Assembly (NCBI GenBank): GCA_021229015.1
Contig: CM037783.1
Coordinates: 6,581,324-6,645,323, forward strand
Reading direction: 5' to 3'
Source: Solen grandis
Lineage: Eukaryota > Mollusca > Bivalvia > Adapedonta > Solenidae
Length of the DNA: 64,000 nt
In this document: piece by piece, positions 23,217-35,480 of the stretch
How the letters are laid out: each line of letters begins with the position of its first letter
How positions within the stretch are numbered: the first letter of the stretch is position 1
The notes under the pieces: generated by a model
Seen by the model: the letters and a program-made list of their open reading frames with translations, nothing else
What the model was told of the DNA's origin: nothing
The model's database searches: none
Made by a program: the position numbers and the translations under genes

Positions 23217-23219
23217 GTC
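23183..23219. repeat. TG microsatellite
   Basis: About eighteen TG dinucleotides with a single TTT interruption, just after the first ACCGAGGTA block. Confidence 0.9.
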
Positions 23220-24279
23220 TCCTTTAATTTACAAGTCTGAAGATGGTCAGAGCTGTGTTTTGTTCATTACAATAGTGGAAGTTGTAAATTAAAGTTTTTA
23301 AGTTAAATTTGCTATAGAACAATTGACATGGTTAAGAATTCCTTCAGTTTCACGTAATTTGCAGTTCTCTTGTTCATGCACTTTCACTTTCAGATGTTTT
23401 GATACCTTAATTGTGGCATGCAAATACAATAGACAATGGCGTCTGACATCCTCAACAAATCTTATCTATTTTCATCCTTTCCCCAATAATACTATACCCA
23501 TTCTTTGCTGCATGATTGAAAGTAAAACTATTTGAATTTTAAACGTTTATCTTTGACTTCACAAAATTTAAATTGGCATTATGTCTTCACGTAACAACTG
23601 TTGTTTCCTGGTTTGCACATTGGGAAACACCCGTGTATCATGATTTGTATCCAGTATTGAAAACGATATATTGTCACCTGGTTTTACATTTACGAAAACT
23701 CTAGTTTAATTCCACTCTTTTGTGGATTGTCACAGATTGTAAGAGTCCACATCATTAGTTCTAAATCGAGTTCTGGAACATCCTTGCTTTAACATATATG
23801 CATTCAGCACTGCAAGTACATGTACTAAAATACATTCTACTAAAGTACATATACTAAAATGCATTCCCATTCTTAGTTATTGTAGAAAGTGAAGCAATTT
23901 ATTTTCTTAAATAGCTTATTTCGAGTTTGCTTCTAATTCTATAAATGAAGGGTTCAGACAGCGTTGTATGCTGGAGATCCTAAATTCGAGAAATTACTTA
24001 ACTATAATTTGATTTTAACGAAAGGACTAACTGTCAGTCAACTACAATATGATTCTGGTGTGCTTTTAAATAACATACCACCCCAAAATAGCAAAAAGTG
24101 ACGGGCATGAGGAAGAACCTGGTGAAGTAATCGATATGCCTATGCTAGACATTTACTTTCGATTTATCTTAGGCATCAGTATTCTATTTCAAACGACCAT
24201 TCATCTTTATCAAATCGTAAGCCCCAACAAGTCAACATAAAGCTAACGACACTACAATGAGTGAACACACACACACACA

Positions 24280-24332
<53 letters not shown>

Positions 24333-25152
24333 ATTTGTATTTGTATCGAAAGAACTTTAAATTATGTTTCGTTTCATTGAAATATCATTTCGTTTTCGAA
24401 ATGTTGATTTATAATTACGAAACATATAGTTAATTGCAATAATATTTTATAATTATAAAATAGGATAAATGAACATCATAAAAGATAGAATTGTGCAATT
24501 TCGCCGTGCTTATTTCAGTGTGCTGCCTCAGGCAGCACTTTTGAACTTGTAAGGTCTTGAGTTTTAAATATGACAGTGTTTGGTCAATCATTGCTATGAA
24601 TCATTCTAGAACCGTTCTGTTACTGTACAAATAATTGACGTGATATTTAAGATTTGCAATGGCTTACCACTAATTGAGAAACACAGGATGTATCACTACA
24701 ATTAAGAATCCATTGTTACATTATAATGTCTAGACCATATTAACATTTAGTATCCGCAATAGCATCTGCATCTTCTTCCTGTAAATTAGTTTCCTTAGTC
24801 TTTTCTATCTTTAATTTCCTTTTTTGTATATCTGTTCATGTTTAAAGACGTGGGGAACAGCTACTTTTTAAAGTTTCCGGAATGTGTTTATTTTGTTCCG
24901 CAAGAGCAAGAAGGATAAAGGGCTGTTACTTACAGGATGGGATGACAACAACGCAGCCTTCACTTCTTTGACAGGAAACGTGATGAAGTTCTTTAAACAT
25001 GTTATGTGAAGTTTTCTGGAGAACAAATGGCAACTTCTAATAAATGGAACACTTGAGTAAGATGAAGCTTTGTCATGTGGACATCACTGTTAAATAAAAT
25101 CATCTAGTGTAGGCTAATGGAACTATAAATTAAAGACATTAAAATACAGAAA
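23220..25152. other. Intergenic DNA upstream of GPCR 2
   Basis: Contains an AC-then-AT-then-AG compound microsatellite (24263-24330) and AT-rich DNA. No gene recognised; no clear TATA box or other promoter element can be assigned to the gene at 25153. Confidence 0.5.
24263..24330. repeat. Compound AC/AT/AG microsatellite
   Basis: Runs of AC, then TATA, then AGAGAG dinucleotides. Confidence 0.9.
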
Positions 25153-26220
25153 ATGCAAGGAAATTTGACTTCCGACTTGTTCGAGCGTGAATGGAAGACA
25201 TTCACCATACCACTCGTCATTTACTATGGGATTGTTTGTTTACTTGGTATTACTGGAAACTTGTTTGTTCTCTACGTGCATATATTCCGATACCGTACAT
25301 GCGTATTCAGTTCGCTCGTGATAGGTTTGTGTTTACTGGGTCTCCTCACGTGTTTTGTGATTGTGCCCATGGAATCGTATATCAATATACAGTTTTTCTC
25401 GAATACAAATAGAGCCGTGTGTAAATCAGCAACTTTTATCAACATATTGATACCAGTTTTGCTGTCTGATGTTTTGTTTTTCATCTGTTTGGACCGATTC
25501 CGGAAATTGCGAATGCCGCATAACTGGCAACTGCAAACGCGTAACTTAATATTTATTTACATCGGCTGCTTTGTAACTGGTTGCATTCAATGTGTGCCAT
25601 TAGCAATGGTTCATGATGTAAGTTTAAGAACGATACAGTACAATGGCAAAAGCATGAACGTTACAATATGTTGTTTGGAAAATAAACCTTTTTCATTCAT
25701 ATACGCTGGTCCATTACTGCCCAGTTACATATTCGTCTGCATTAATATCATAATGTATGGCGCCATTTTTTTTACATTGTCAGAATTTGCCACGAAACTA
25801 CGTGATAAACACGAATTCCTTAAAGGAAAGAAAAAAGCCTTATCAACAGATTTAAGCAGTAAGGAGGTTAAACAAATCTTAAAGAACTCTATATATTTTG
25901 AAAACAGACAATCTGGTGTCGTAGAGAAAACCACACAGGACAGTCAGACTATATACAGCTCGCGACTATCAAATGTTGCACGTAACTCATTTGCAATATT
26001 CATCTTCACTGTTGTTTTTCTTGCATCAGTTATCTGCTATTTCATATGTTCAGTCTACATAGAGGCAAACAGCACGAAGGACCTGTCGGAAGACAAGATT
26101 CGAAGCTTGGTGGCAATAATTTTCGGAAAAAGAATATTCTACTTGAATATAATTATTATTCCGGTATTTTTCGGAGCATTGGATCCAAATTTTCGTCGAG
26201 AAGTTCCATGTCTGTCATGA
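25153..26220 (+). CDS. Class A (rhodopsin-like) GPCR, single exon, intact
   Basis: A 355-residue receptor with seven hydrophobic helices at roughly 20-43, 53-73, 90-114, 128-150, 180-206, 277-300 and 318-342, intact from ATG to TGA without introns. An N-glycosylation site (NLT) lies at residue 4. Helix 1 has GITGNLFVLYVH; helix 3 begins AVCKSATF and ends CLDRFRKL (a DRF form of the DRY box); loop 2 supplies a Cys (TICCLEN) for the usual disulfide. The third intracellular loop is about 70 residues. Unusual for the class: the helix 2 Asp is replaced (GLCLLGLL), there is no CWxP in helix 6, and helix 7 has IPVFFGALDPNFRRE in place of NPxxY. Paralogue of the gene at 12046, which keeps the helix 2 Asp. 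A plasma-membrane signalling role is inferred; ligand unknown. Confidence 0.93.
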   Translation: MQGNLTSDLFEREWKTFTIPLVIYYGIVCLLGITGNLFVLYVHIFRYRTCVFSSLVIGLCLLGLLTCFVIVPMESYINIQFFSNTNRAVCKSATFINILIPVLLSDVLFFICLDRFRKLRMPHNWQLQTRNLIFIYIGCFVTGCIQCVPLAMVHDVSLRTIQYNGKSMNVTICCLENKPFSFIYAGPLLPSYIFVCINIIMYGAIFFTLSEFATKLRDKHEFLKGKKKALSTDLSSKEVKQILKNSIYFENRQSGVVEKTTQDSQTIYSSRLSNVARNSFAIFIFTVVFLASVICYFICSVYIEANSTKDLSEDKIRSLVAIIFGKRIFYLNIIIIPVFFGALDPNFRREVPCLS

Positions 26221-27380
26221 CTTATACATGGACAGTTATACGGCTCTCATCTGAAAAGGTTGCATTTGTTGGGTACACATGCAACGTTTTCGATTTCGAA
26301 AGGGTTTCAAACATTTACAATAGGAAAACGGCTTATATTCAGAGTTCTGTCTATGGCAAATCGACGACCAGTTTATTTATTGCAACACACAATGCATTTC
26401 TTGATAATGAACAGAAAAATAAGTCGCGTGATATCGCCTTGCTGATATTGCTCTGTATTTAAACATATACATGTGTTGATTTGGAGCAGATGTGAAAACC
26501 ATTGATCTTTTCCATGTGACACAAACGACTGGCGGACGTGAGCTAATGAGAACACTGTTTTTACTTAACTTAGTATGAACAATTTGATCTAAGTCGTATG
26601 TTGTCCCTCGTTGTATATATTTATTCCACATTTGCTTTGAAAACATCTACGGCTTTACGTGTACGACGAGGGTACATAAATATGAACAGAGTTCAAATGG
26701 CATCAGTGAAATGATGAGGATTTGAAGATTGTATGTCAGTGACAGCAGCTGGACAATTAATGTCTAAGATATTTGGAAAAGAAAAGCTGGTGTGTATCTA
26801 AATATCAAGTGTTAACGACCAATTAATCAAAGGATATTCGAGATCTATCGAATATGTTCTTTTTTATGTTATTCTATTATTCGTTATGGCTAGGGAATGA
26901 CTGTATCAACAATCTTCCAATTTATCGGTTAGCAGGCGTCAACTCGGTGAGGGGATGCCCAAATCTAGTTAATAGGACGTATACTACTCAGAACCTTTGA
27001 AAAACCTAATACAAAGGCAGAAAATTGACAGTTACAGGCCCGTGGCCCTAATATCAATATCCAATATCGTCTGGACGTGCACGTAATGTAGTATGCAATT
27101 ATACCTAAATTACCAGTGTTATATATTGTAGATGACGTTTATAATACTAGCAGATTTAGAATGATTTAATACTCATTGTGGATGTGAAAACAACAAAAAC
27201 CTTGTATGTGTGTGTGTGCGTGTGTGTGTGTGTGTGTGTGTGCTTTTGTATAACTACCTTGTGAGGTAAAGATCTTGAACCTTGGTTTGTATTTCAGGGA
27301 AAGGGTTCTTTTTTGTGTGTAGCGTTTATGTTTGGTATGGCTTTGGGACTAAAATAATGGTTAGTTACAATGTTTAATTA
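26221..27380. other. 3' flank of GPCR 2 and intergenic DNA
   Basis: The frame at 26046-26462 is an out-of-frame shadow of the GPCR running into its 3' flank. A TG microsatellite lies at 27205-27242. No further gene recognised. Confidence 0.5.
27205..27242. repeat. TG microsatellite
   Basis: About eighteen TG units with one CG interruption, upstream of the second ACCGAGGTA block (in the first block the TG run lies downstream). Confidence 0.9.
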
Positions 27381-27499
27381 CATACCGAGGTATGCTTTGA
27401 TAAACTGTACCTCGATATGACAACATTTTACATACAGACCGAGGTACAAACCGTAATAGTGAGGTATGAGTCACACACGGAATACCTCGGTATGATAGT
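27381..27499. repeat. ACCGAGGTA/TACCTCGGT repeat, copy 2
   Basis: Same order of motifs as at 23044: ATACCGAGGTATG, GTACCTCGATATGACAACA, AGACCGAGGTACAAACCGT and AATACCTCGGTATGATA. Confidence 0.8.
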
Positions 27500-28774
27500 A
27501 ATGCAAGACTCCCTCTCTCTCTGTATGTGTTGGGAATGCTGGATGGGGGACGACCCCCAATGTCCTCTTCGACATCCGAACATACAACGTGCATCTCGGT
27601 ACATTTATTTTGTTAACTTCTTTTTTATGTATTAAAGGACTTCTAAAAAAGCCACATTATTTCACGATATAATTTAAATACGACATGAAACATGCTGAAA
27701 TTATTATATGTCTAAATAATTCAAAATCGTTTTGAAAAACACGAACTAAAATAGTCGATATTTTTCCAAAGTGAGGCGTTTCTTTAAGTCCTTTAATATG
27801 CCTATTGACAAAGTTCACATATTTCACATGTTGTTACTAAACAGGATTCTTTTTTTATTGAACATTATTGCATGGCTTGTGTATTGTAATAGTTTATACT
27901 GCTGACACGAAGACAACAACGATGATCACGCCTTTTCATTTTCGGTGTAGCTATCTAATCTCATTTTGAACCTTCTTAGAGATGATGACGTAAGACCGGG
28001 CCGAATGAATATTTCAAAGATTTTCATTTATAAATAATTATATCTTTACGGGGGAATGTTACACACCATTATTAACATTATTGGTTGAGGTAACAAATAG
28101 GTGATATATATATAATTTTAATGAATTTGGTGCGCTTTATTAAATGATATTTACTCCGTGAATAGCTGAATAGTACCGAGTGTTGATTCTAGGCTTTTTT
28201 TTTTACATCTATGATGAAAAGCTTCACAGATAATGATTAGTTTCTACATTCTCATTTACTGTAATCCCCATCAACCTCGTTTATCTTTTAAAAAGATATT
28301 TCTTGTTATAGATTTACTGCAAACTTTGTTTTTATGATAGTTTTTATGTTTTTTTCTAACTACGAGCGTATATGTGAAAATATAGCTTTGTTGTATACCC
28401 ACAAACGATGTTTTATCATTTGTATAAAAACTCATGAATGTCCTTTGCTAGTTTATATTTTCTACCATACAAACAATATACAATCCTTACTGGGCTTTGT
28501 CTACACAAAAAGACATGTTTCTGCCTTACTGAGACATCAAATAATACCCATAATCAGGTCATGCAATCATATATGCCGGATTGATGGTTTGATAGTTTAT
28601 TTCGTAATACATGTAGGCCATAAGCCCATTAGTAGAATATTTAAAAAAGAACACGTCATTTGTGTACCAAATATAAGGCAGTGGCAAAACAATAATACAA
28701 TACAATAAATTATAACACTTGATCATTAATCTTACATAATGCAGTTGACTGGACAACGAAATTTAACAAAATTA
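27500..28774. other. AT-rich intergenic DNA, no gene recognised
   Basis: A 124-codon frame at 28334-28708 (+) is the longest; it has no motif I recognise and its composition fits AT-rich noncoding DNA. Confidence 0.45.
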
Positions 28775-28895
28775 TACCGACTGTTAAACTGTGTAAACTG
28801 TTGTAAACTGTTGTAAACTGTTGTAAACTGTGTAAACTGTTGTAAACTGTTGTAAACTGTGTAAACTGTGTAAACTGTGTAAACTGTTGTAAACT
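28775..28895. repeat. 9/10-bp minisatellite
   Basis: About a dozen alternating units of CTGTTGTAAA and CTGTGTAAA. A short AC run follows at 28929-28942. Confidence 0.9.
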
Positions 28896-29101
28896 AAGCC
28901 GAAATGAAACACCTAGTTTAACAGTTCCACACACACACACACCACACATATGTGGCATATAAAATTAAAATCAAATCATAGTTCATTCTATTTCTTTTTT
29001 TCAAAAGATTTGACAATGAAAATGCCAAAATTTCTACACTGAACTTGGTGCAGGGATTATCAAAGAATTCACGGGTTTGCTGACAGATAAAATAAAGAAC
29101 T

Positions 29102-29201
29102 NNNNNNNNNNNNNNNNNNNNNNNNNNNNNNNNNNNNNNNNNNNNNNNNNNNNNNNNNNNNNNNNNNNNNNNNNNNNNNNNNNNNNNNNNNNNNNNNNNN
29201 N
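29102..29201. other. Assembly gap, 100 N
   Basis: Exactly 100 undetermined bases. It separates the GPCR side from the calpain side of the window. Confidence 0.99.
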
Positions 29202-30030
29202 TTAATTACCCGCAGGTCAATCTGTATATATATCATGGAAAGTCAGCATTAGGTTTATGAAAACTACTACCAAATACACACAATCTACTGCTATAAATCC
29301 TTGCAAAAATAATAACCTTATATCTGTTTACCAGCTTTTAAGTGCATTGTTCATGAACATTATGTCAGACAAAGATATCCGTGAGTTGCATGAGAGCATA
29401 ATATGACTGCAATTATGCACATCAGCAGTTGCAGGATTATACAACAGCCTTTCAAAAAATGGCGGCAATTTAAGCCTTTTAGTGGAATGTAGAAGTATTA
29501 GAACCCTAAAAGAAATATTCAGGAACTGTCCCAACTTTCACCTACAGTTCATGGTGTTTCTCTGTTTATGCTTAGAATCTGATTGTATACACTAACCCGT
29601 CTCACAAAGTGGCAACCATTTAAAAGGGAGGTGAGTTATATTTTTGCCTTTTTCCATCTATCACAAAATCTTGTGTTCCACATATCTCCAAATCATATGA
29701 GCCATAGTATTTTAACTTTACAAGAAGTGTTCACCAGCATGAACAGTTATGCACCTGGGGTTTGGTTTCAATATTGATTTAGACACAGCAGAGTTGTGGC
29801 CCCTGACTTAGTAAAAATGAACCCTGACTTGGTAAAAACTGCGCAAAGTTAAACCTGTGTACAGTTGACATATTTCCAGTTTGCGTAATATCATTATTTA
29901 TACTGTTATTTGTGCATTTGCATTTACAAAATTCTTGAATGAAATACAGGGCTAAGTTTAAAACTTACACCAGCCCCTGCATACAAGGAAAGACTGGATA
30001 GTGTACCTTCTCATGATGAAAGAACACAAA

Positions 30031-30265
30031 ATACCTACACTATGGATGGATCTACATGGTGATATCACACAATATAACTGCACTATGGATTGATCTACAT
30101 GATAAATCACACAATATACCGCACTATGGATTGATCTACATGATAAAATCACAAAAATGCACTATGGATTGATCTACATGATATTACACAATATACCCGC
30201 ACTATGGAATGATCTACATGATAATATACACAATATACCCGCACTATGGATTGATCTACATGATG
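30031..30265. repeat. Minisatellite of about 41 bp
   Basis: Six units with the core GCACTATGGATTGATCTACA and a variable ATATYACACAATATACC linker; unit length varies from about 37 to 43 bases. Confidence 0.85.
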
Positions 30266-30369
30266 AAAAGAGTCTTTAAGAATAATGGTCTTTCTCCTAT
30301 CAGGTAAATATCAATCCTTGGTGACAGGCTGCCAGGTTAAACAAATAAGACATTCTATTTTTTACCTAT

Positions 30370-30615
30370 TATAGGTGTGCTTTGATGCCTTGGCAAAGAG
30401 GGGAGACCAAGATCAGAAAGATTCCCTCAAGGACCTGTGTGATCAAGGACTCCTCTACTTGCTAATAAAATAGAGTAGCTTAGATTTTACACAGCCAGCA
30501 AAAAAAAGAAAATGTTTATTACACCATTAAAAATAAACATTCTCTAAATAAATATTCATCATATTACAAATTTGTACATGAATATTCATGAATGATGATG
30601 TAAAGCTTTAAAGAC
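30370..30615 (+). mobile_element. Degenerate TTAA-type MITE, family 2
   Basis: Contains TGATGCCTTGGCAAA and TTGTACATGAATATTCATGA, also present in the copy at 33490. The ends are eroded. Confidence 0.4.
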
Positions 30616-32800
30616 TACCAGAGCCAAGGTCCTGGTTTTTTATGCACATGGTCCTTCTCTCAGTTTAAGAATCAATTAAGTTGTTGTATTCGTGACCTTG
30701 AATGAATGATACACATAATCAAACATCTCAAGTGTATCAATCACAAAGGTATGTTAACTGATATGACACAATATTTATCCTAAGCCAACACTTGACCTAT
30801 TTCAGACAAATGGCACTGTTATTTTGAACTAACCTACTTACCAGTATTTGATGAAGTAAAATGAGACAGAGTGAGGCCATCTGTTTTTAAATGCAGAATT
30901 TTGTACCTGTAATGATTTCACCATGAGACGAAGAATTTGTCTAAACCTTTTTCCAAATCTTTTAATCTGATTCCACTGGTTGTCATTTACATAGAATATA
31001 TATACAATTAATCACATATCAGCAGCCCCCAATATAACTTTTCTTCAAAGTTTTTTGATTTTCTGAAGACCCTTAATATCTTTTTTTTAACATGTACATT
31101 TTATTATATTAATTCTAAAAACCCAGATTATAGACAACTACCATACTGACTGAATCTTGAAAATAAAACTTGCAACTATGGCAACAGGAAAAAAAAAACC
31201 CTAGCCATAGGTATGATTTTTATAGCTGACAGTCTGACACTTGTGAGAATATTAATAACAGTTGACCAAAGGTGAAGTACATCACACCTAACATAGCTTA
31301 ATACTGCATGTCCTCTCAAATACGACCGTGCGTTTAGTCAACCTAATGGGAGCTAACGTGAGAGGTTTGACTCCTGTTTTATTGCTGTGTATTGAATGTA
31401 AGCTGGGTACCAACTCGCAACCGTGAGCGAACGTTAACTTGACTGAATGCAGCCCTGGTATCATAGGTAACTGTTTATCCTGAAGCCCACTGGGTCTCTC
31501 GTTAGACCAGCATGGAATGTTTCAATACTTTAATCACTGCTCCAAAATACCCCCACAAAGCGTATATACATTACCCTAAAACTGGTCTTCAGAGCACTCC
31601 AGTTTTAAAAGTTTTCCTTTCAAATCTCCTACAGAGAAGTACAAAAATCTAAAAGAATCACAAATTTTACCCAAACTTTCAAATCTAAACAGGAATGCTG
31701 TTTAACATATCATCACACCATGTAAGATCGAAAGCCTGATCAGACTGAACCATGCTTTCAAGTCTGATTGTGATACTTCCTCAAGCTCTTCTCAAAGGTA
31801 CCCAGAATAAGTGATACAAGAAGTGTTCTTGGAACACATGTGTCACCTGCTGAAAAAAGCGTGATGGAAAAAGTGTGACAAAGAGCGACAGACAGACAGA
31901 CTGTTGAGAAATGATCCCTTTGTGTCACCTCTGCTTACAATTGACACAGAAAACAGGTGACACAATTAGCTGATTAGCCCACTCTTTACCTGCAGGATGA
32001 TCAGACTTTATCTCTGTTCCACAGATAATATTTCATAACCTTTGAAGCAGTCCTGGACTGCAATTCACAAAACATCTCAAATTTAAATTTTCCCCAAAAT
32101 CTTAAAGACCTAGAACTCCCTTTAATTCTTCAACCTAAATAACAGAACATTAATTTTGTATATATTCTATTACATGTTTGCTCTTATATAAAATCACTTT
32201 TGATTTCTTAAAATCACATATTTAAGGTGATACAAAATTCAAGATTTTTTAATGAGGAGAATATCTCAATTTGAGATGTTTTATGAATCACACCAGCTAT
32301 CTAAACTTAATATACCAGCTCTTTGTTTTAGGATAGAGAAGTAGATTACTAGGTCAGGGCCAGGTGAAAGGTCACCCCTAAGTAATAGTCACTTGTCACT
32401 TGCGGCAAAAACTTACATTCCACACTTTTTACATGTTTTTTGTTGTTGTATTTTTATACAGAAATTAGGACTGTTTTAAACAAAGGGCAACCAAGCTCAA
32501 ACCTACAGTTCCACACTGAAACTACAGTTCCAAACTAACAACAACAAAAATCTGATCCTCATGTATTCTTTAATGTTAGAGAAATGACATTGTAACATTT
32601 TCAACCCTATTTTTTTCGTCACTGAACAGAAAAGTATCCTACCTTTCTTGAGACCTTTGCTCAAACACAATTATTTCCATACTTTACTTATCTCTAAGTA
32701 AAACTACATTCAAAATATATAAGAAACTTTCATCATTTAAAGCTATAATATTTTCTGCTTAAAACCATACATACTATTGGTAAGTCATAAAATCAAAATG
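30616..32800. other. AT-rich DNA, no gene recognised
   Basis: No coding motif on either strand. A possible deleted pearl-like element lies at about 31820-31965: AAGTGTTCTTGGAACACATG and TGTGTCACCTG at one side, GACAGACAGACAG in the middle, AGGTGACACAA at the other. Confidence 0.4.
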
Positions 32801-33310
32801 CACTTAGCATATGCTTAGCATGTGAATAGGTAAAATGTTCTAAATGTTGCTTAGTGTACGATAGAATGTTCTTAGTGTACAATAAAATGTGCTTAGTGTA
32901 AGATAGAATGTGCTTAGTGGTTGTTTAGTGTATGATAGAATGTTTTAAGCATAAGATAGAATGTGCTTAGTGGTTGTTTAGTGTGCAACAGAATGTTCTA
33001 AGTGTAAGATAGAATGTGCTTAGTGTGAGATAGAATGTTCTTAGTGTAAGATAGAATGTGCTTAGTGTGAGATAGAATGTTCTTAGTGTAAAATAGAATG
33101 TACTAAGTGGTTGCTTAGTGTGAGATAGAATGTACGTAGTGTGAGATAGAACGTGCTTAGTTTGCTTCTTTTTGGATTTTTAGGATGTGCTTAGCACTTG
33201 CTTAGTGTGAGACAATGTGCTTAGTGTGAGACAATGTGCTTAGTGTGACAGACAATGTGCTTAGTGATTGCTTAGTGTGACAGACAATGTGCTTAGTGAT
33301 TGCTTAGTGT
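32801..33310. repeat. 21-bp minisatellite
   Basis: About twenty units near TGCTTAGTGTGAGATAGAATG, with frequent TTC-for-TGC changes and a second subtype lacking the ATAGA part (GTGAGACAATGTGCTTA). Confidence 0.85.
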
Positions 33311-33489
33311 GCGATTTTATGAAGTACAATCTTGACCATTTTGTTTCTGATTGTAATTAACAATAACTGAGGTTTCTTTCTATTCATGATTTGTTCTGCA
33401 TTTAAAAATTGTAACATCCCATTATTTTAATCATGATTTTAAATAGATAACAATAACACACTGTTCAAAATGAATCCACCAAGCCATAA

Positions 33490-33692
33490 CCTTTTACCTC
33501 AGATGCCTTGGCAAATGGAGCAGAACCATATCTGATCAGGGTCTTCTCTGTTTGCTCATACAATATTGTAGCTCAGATTCTACACAGTCTGCATGGTAAA
33601 GAAAATTTATTGTTTCATATACTTTTATAATGAATGTAAATCATCATTCATCCGGTTATTAATTTGTACATGAATATTCATGAGGTAAAGGA
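33490..33692 (+). mobile_element. TTAA-flanked MITE, family 2, copy 2
   Basis: Starts CTTTTACCTCAGATGC and ends CATGAGGTAAAGGA followed by TTAA; left flank ATAA. Shares CTGATCAGGGTCTTC, TCTACACAGTCTGCATGG and ACATGAATATTCATGAGG with other copies. Confidence 0.65.
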
Positions 33693-33789
33693 TTAAATCT
33701 GTTTATCAATGTGACACAAATTACTTTAAAAGTATATGTATAAGAAACCTTATTGTTGTTCTATTGGGTTGTTTACTTATGTTTAACTT

Positions 33790-33970
33790 TTCCCTAACAG
33801 TATTTCAGTCATTTAGTGACGATGTCTACTTGAGACAGATATAGTGCTGCCACACTGCAGTGTCATGCTGAGCACAAATCAAGGAAGCTTTACCAGTAGC
33901 ATTTTTTACAACTTTGGTATGTCGTGGCCAGGGATCAAACCCAAGACATTCCCCTCCCAAGGTTGACACT
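33790..33970 (-). mobile_element. tRNA-derived SINE, family 2
   Basis: On the minus strand the head has a B-box-like GGGTTTGATCCCTGG, then GACATACCAAAGTTG, GCTACTGGTAAAGC, GTGCTCAGCATGACACTGCA and the tail motif TGACTGAAATACTGTTAGG. It is the most complete copy of this family in the window, although the A-box end is disrupted. Confidence 0.65.
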
Positions 33971-34861
33971 GTTGTTTGATGATGATTTATTTTTCAATGA
34001 CTGAGTTACACTTACATTGATATAAATATCTCACTAAATTATGCTTAAACCTCACCTTTCCTTCAGATTAAACTATTTGGCAATTTAATTTACGCTTGAC
34101 ATATCTTACCACTTTTCTGAATCATTCTTTCAAACTTAGAGCCCATGACTTGCGGTTTGATTTGTCACCATTTCTGTGAGACAAAATAATGTTGTTGTTT
34201 TTTTCTTCTAACAAAAACAGATGTTTTAAGTATGAAAAATAACCACATCGCATTCAGTGCAGGTGTGTGTCATCGTGTTTACACCTAGATAAATAAATAA
34301 TCATTGTACCTGTATGCTGTAATTTGCACTGGTAACTGCTGGTTGACTCGTGATTCATCATTACCATCATGTCAACATTAAAAAATGATGCGCAATGATA
34401 CAAAAGATAACAAATTGAAGACATCCACTAAATATTTCAAAACGGTGTATTTTAGGTGTGAGATAGAATGATTCAATTTGAAAGTCATAAACAAATTTTT
34501 ATGACACATTTTCATGTTCCAGTTTGAGACTAGTAACATAAAACATTGGTTAAAAAAAAAAAAAAGTTTCTGATGAAAAAAATTTTTACTAACAGATCAT
34601 AATAAGAATTGAAAGCAAGTTTCAGTCTGAACAATTTATAAGAGTTATTCTCTCAAAACAAAAGTACTAATGAATTGCAAGTGATCTAAAACCTAATCAA
34701 ACTGCAAGTTACTTATTGACCATTTCACTGATACGAGCGGCTGATGACCAACACCGCTCTAACTCATAATTCATATGTTCCTGTCATAATGACCTTGACC
34801 CAAGATTCTATATATATACTGTATGACACATCTGCTTCATGGCTGTAAAATATGGTATCAT

Positions 34862-35480
34862 GACTGTCCTGATTAAAAGCTCCATCCTTGTTCTTATTGG
34901 ATAACGCCCCATCCTTGCACTATATTGCATAATGCCCCATCCTTGTACTATATTGGATAACGCCCAATTCTTGTACTATACCGAATAACGCCCCATCCTT
35001 GTACTAGACTGGATAATGCCCCATCCTTATACTATATTGGATATTGGATAACGCCCAATCCTTGTACTAGACTGGATAACGCCCCATCCTTATACTATAT
35101 TGGATATTGGATAACGCCCAATCCTTGTACTATATTGGATAATGGATAACGCCCAATCCTTGTACTATATTGGATAATGCCCCATCCTTGTACTGTATTG
35201 GATAAATTCCCATCGGTGTACTATATTGGATAACACCCCACCCTTTAACTATACTGGATAATGCACCTTCCTTGTACTATATTGGATAACGCACCATCCT
35301 TGTACTTTATTGGATAATGCACCTTCCTTGTACTTTATTGGATAATGCACCTTCCTTGTACTTTATTGGATAAAGCACCATCCTTGTACTTTATTGGATA
35401 ACGCACCATCCTTGTACTACACCGTATAAGACCCCATCCTTGTACTATACTGGTTAACTCACCATCCTTGTACGATACCA
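34862..35480. repeat. 28-bp minisatellite
   Basis: About twenty units near CCCCATCCTTGTACTATATT + GGATAACG, with occasional duplicated GGATATT or GGATAAT inserts, and CCAATCC or ACCTTCC variants clustered along the array. Confidence 0.9.

Noticed and set aside
26046..26462. 138-codon frame overlapping the end of GPCR 2
   Set aside because: Out-of-frame shadow of the receptor; no independent motif.
28334..28708. 124-codon plus-strand frame
   Set aside because: No recognisable domain; the protein looks like translated AT-rich noncoding DNA.
34862..35480. CRISPR-like spacing of a 28-bp unit
   Set aside because: Units are directly adjacent with no unique spacers and the genome is eukaryotic; it is a minisatellite.
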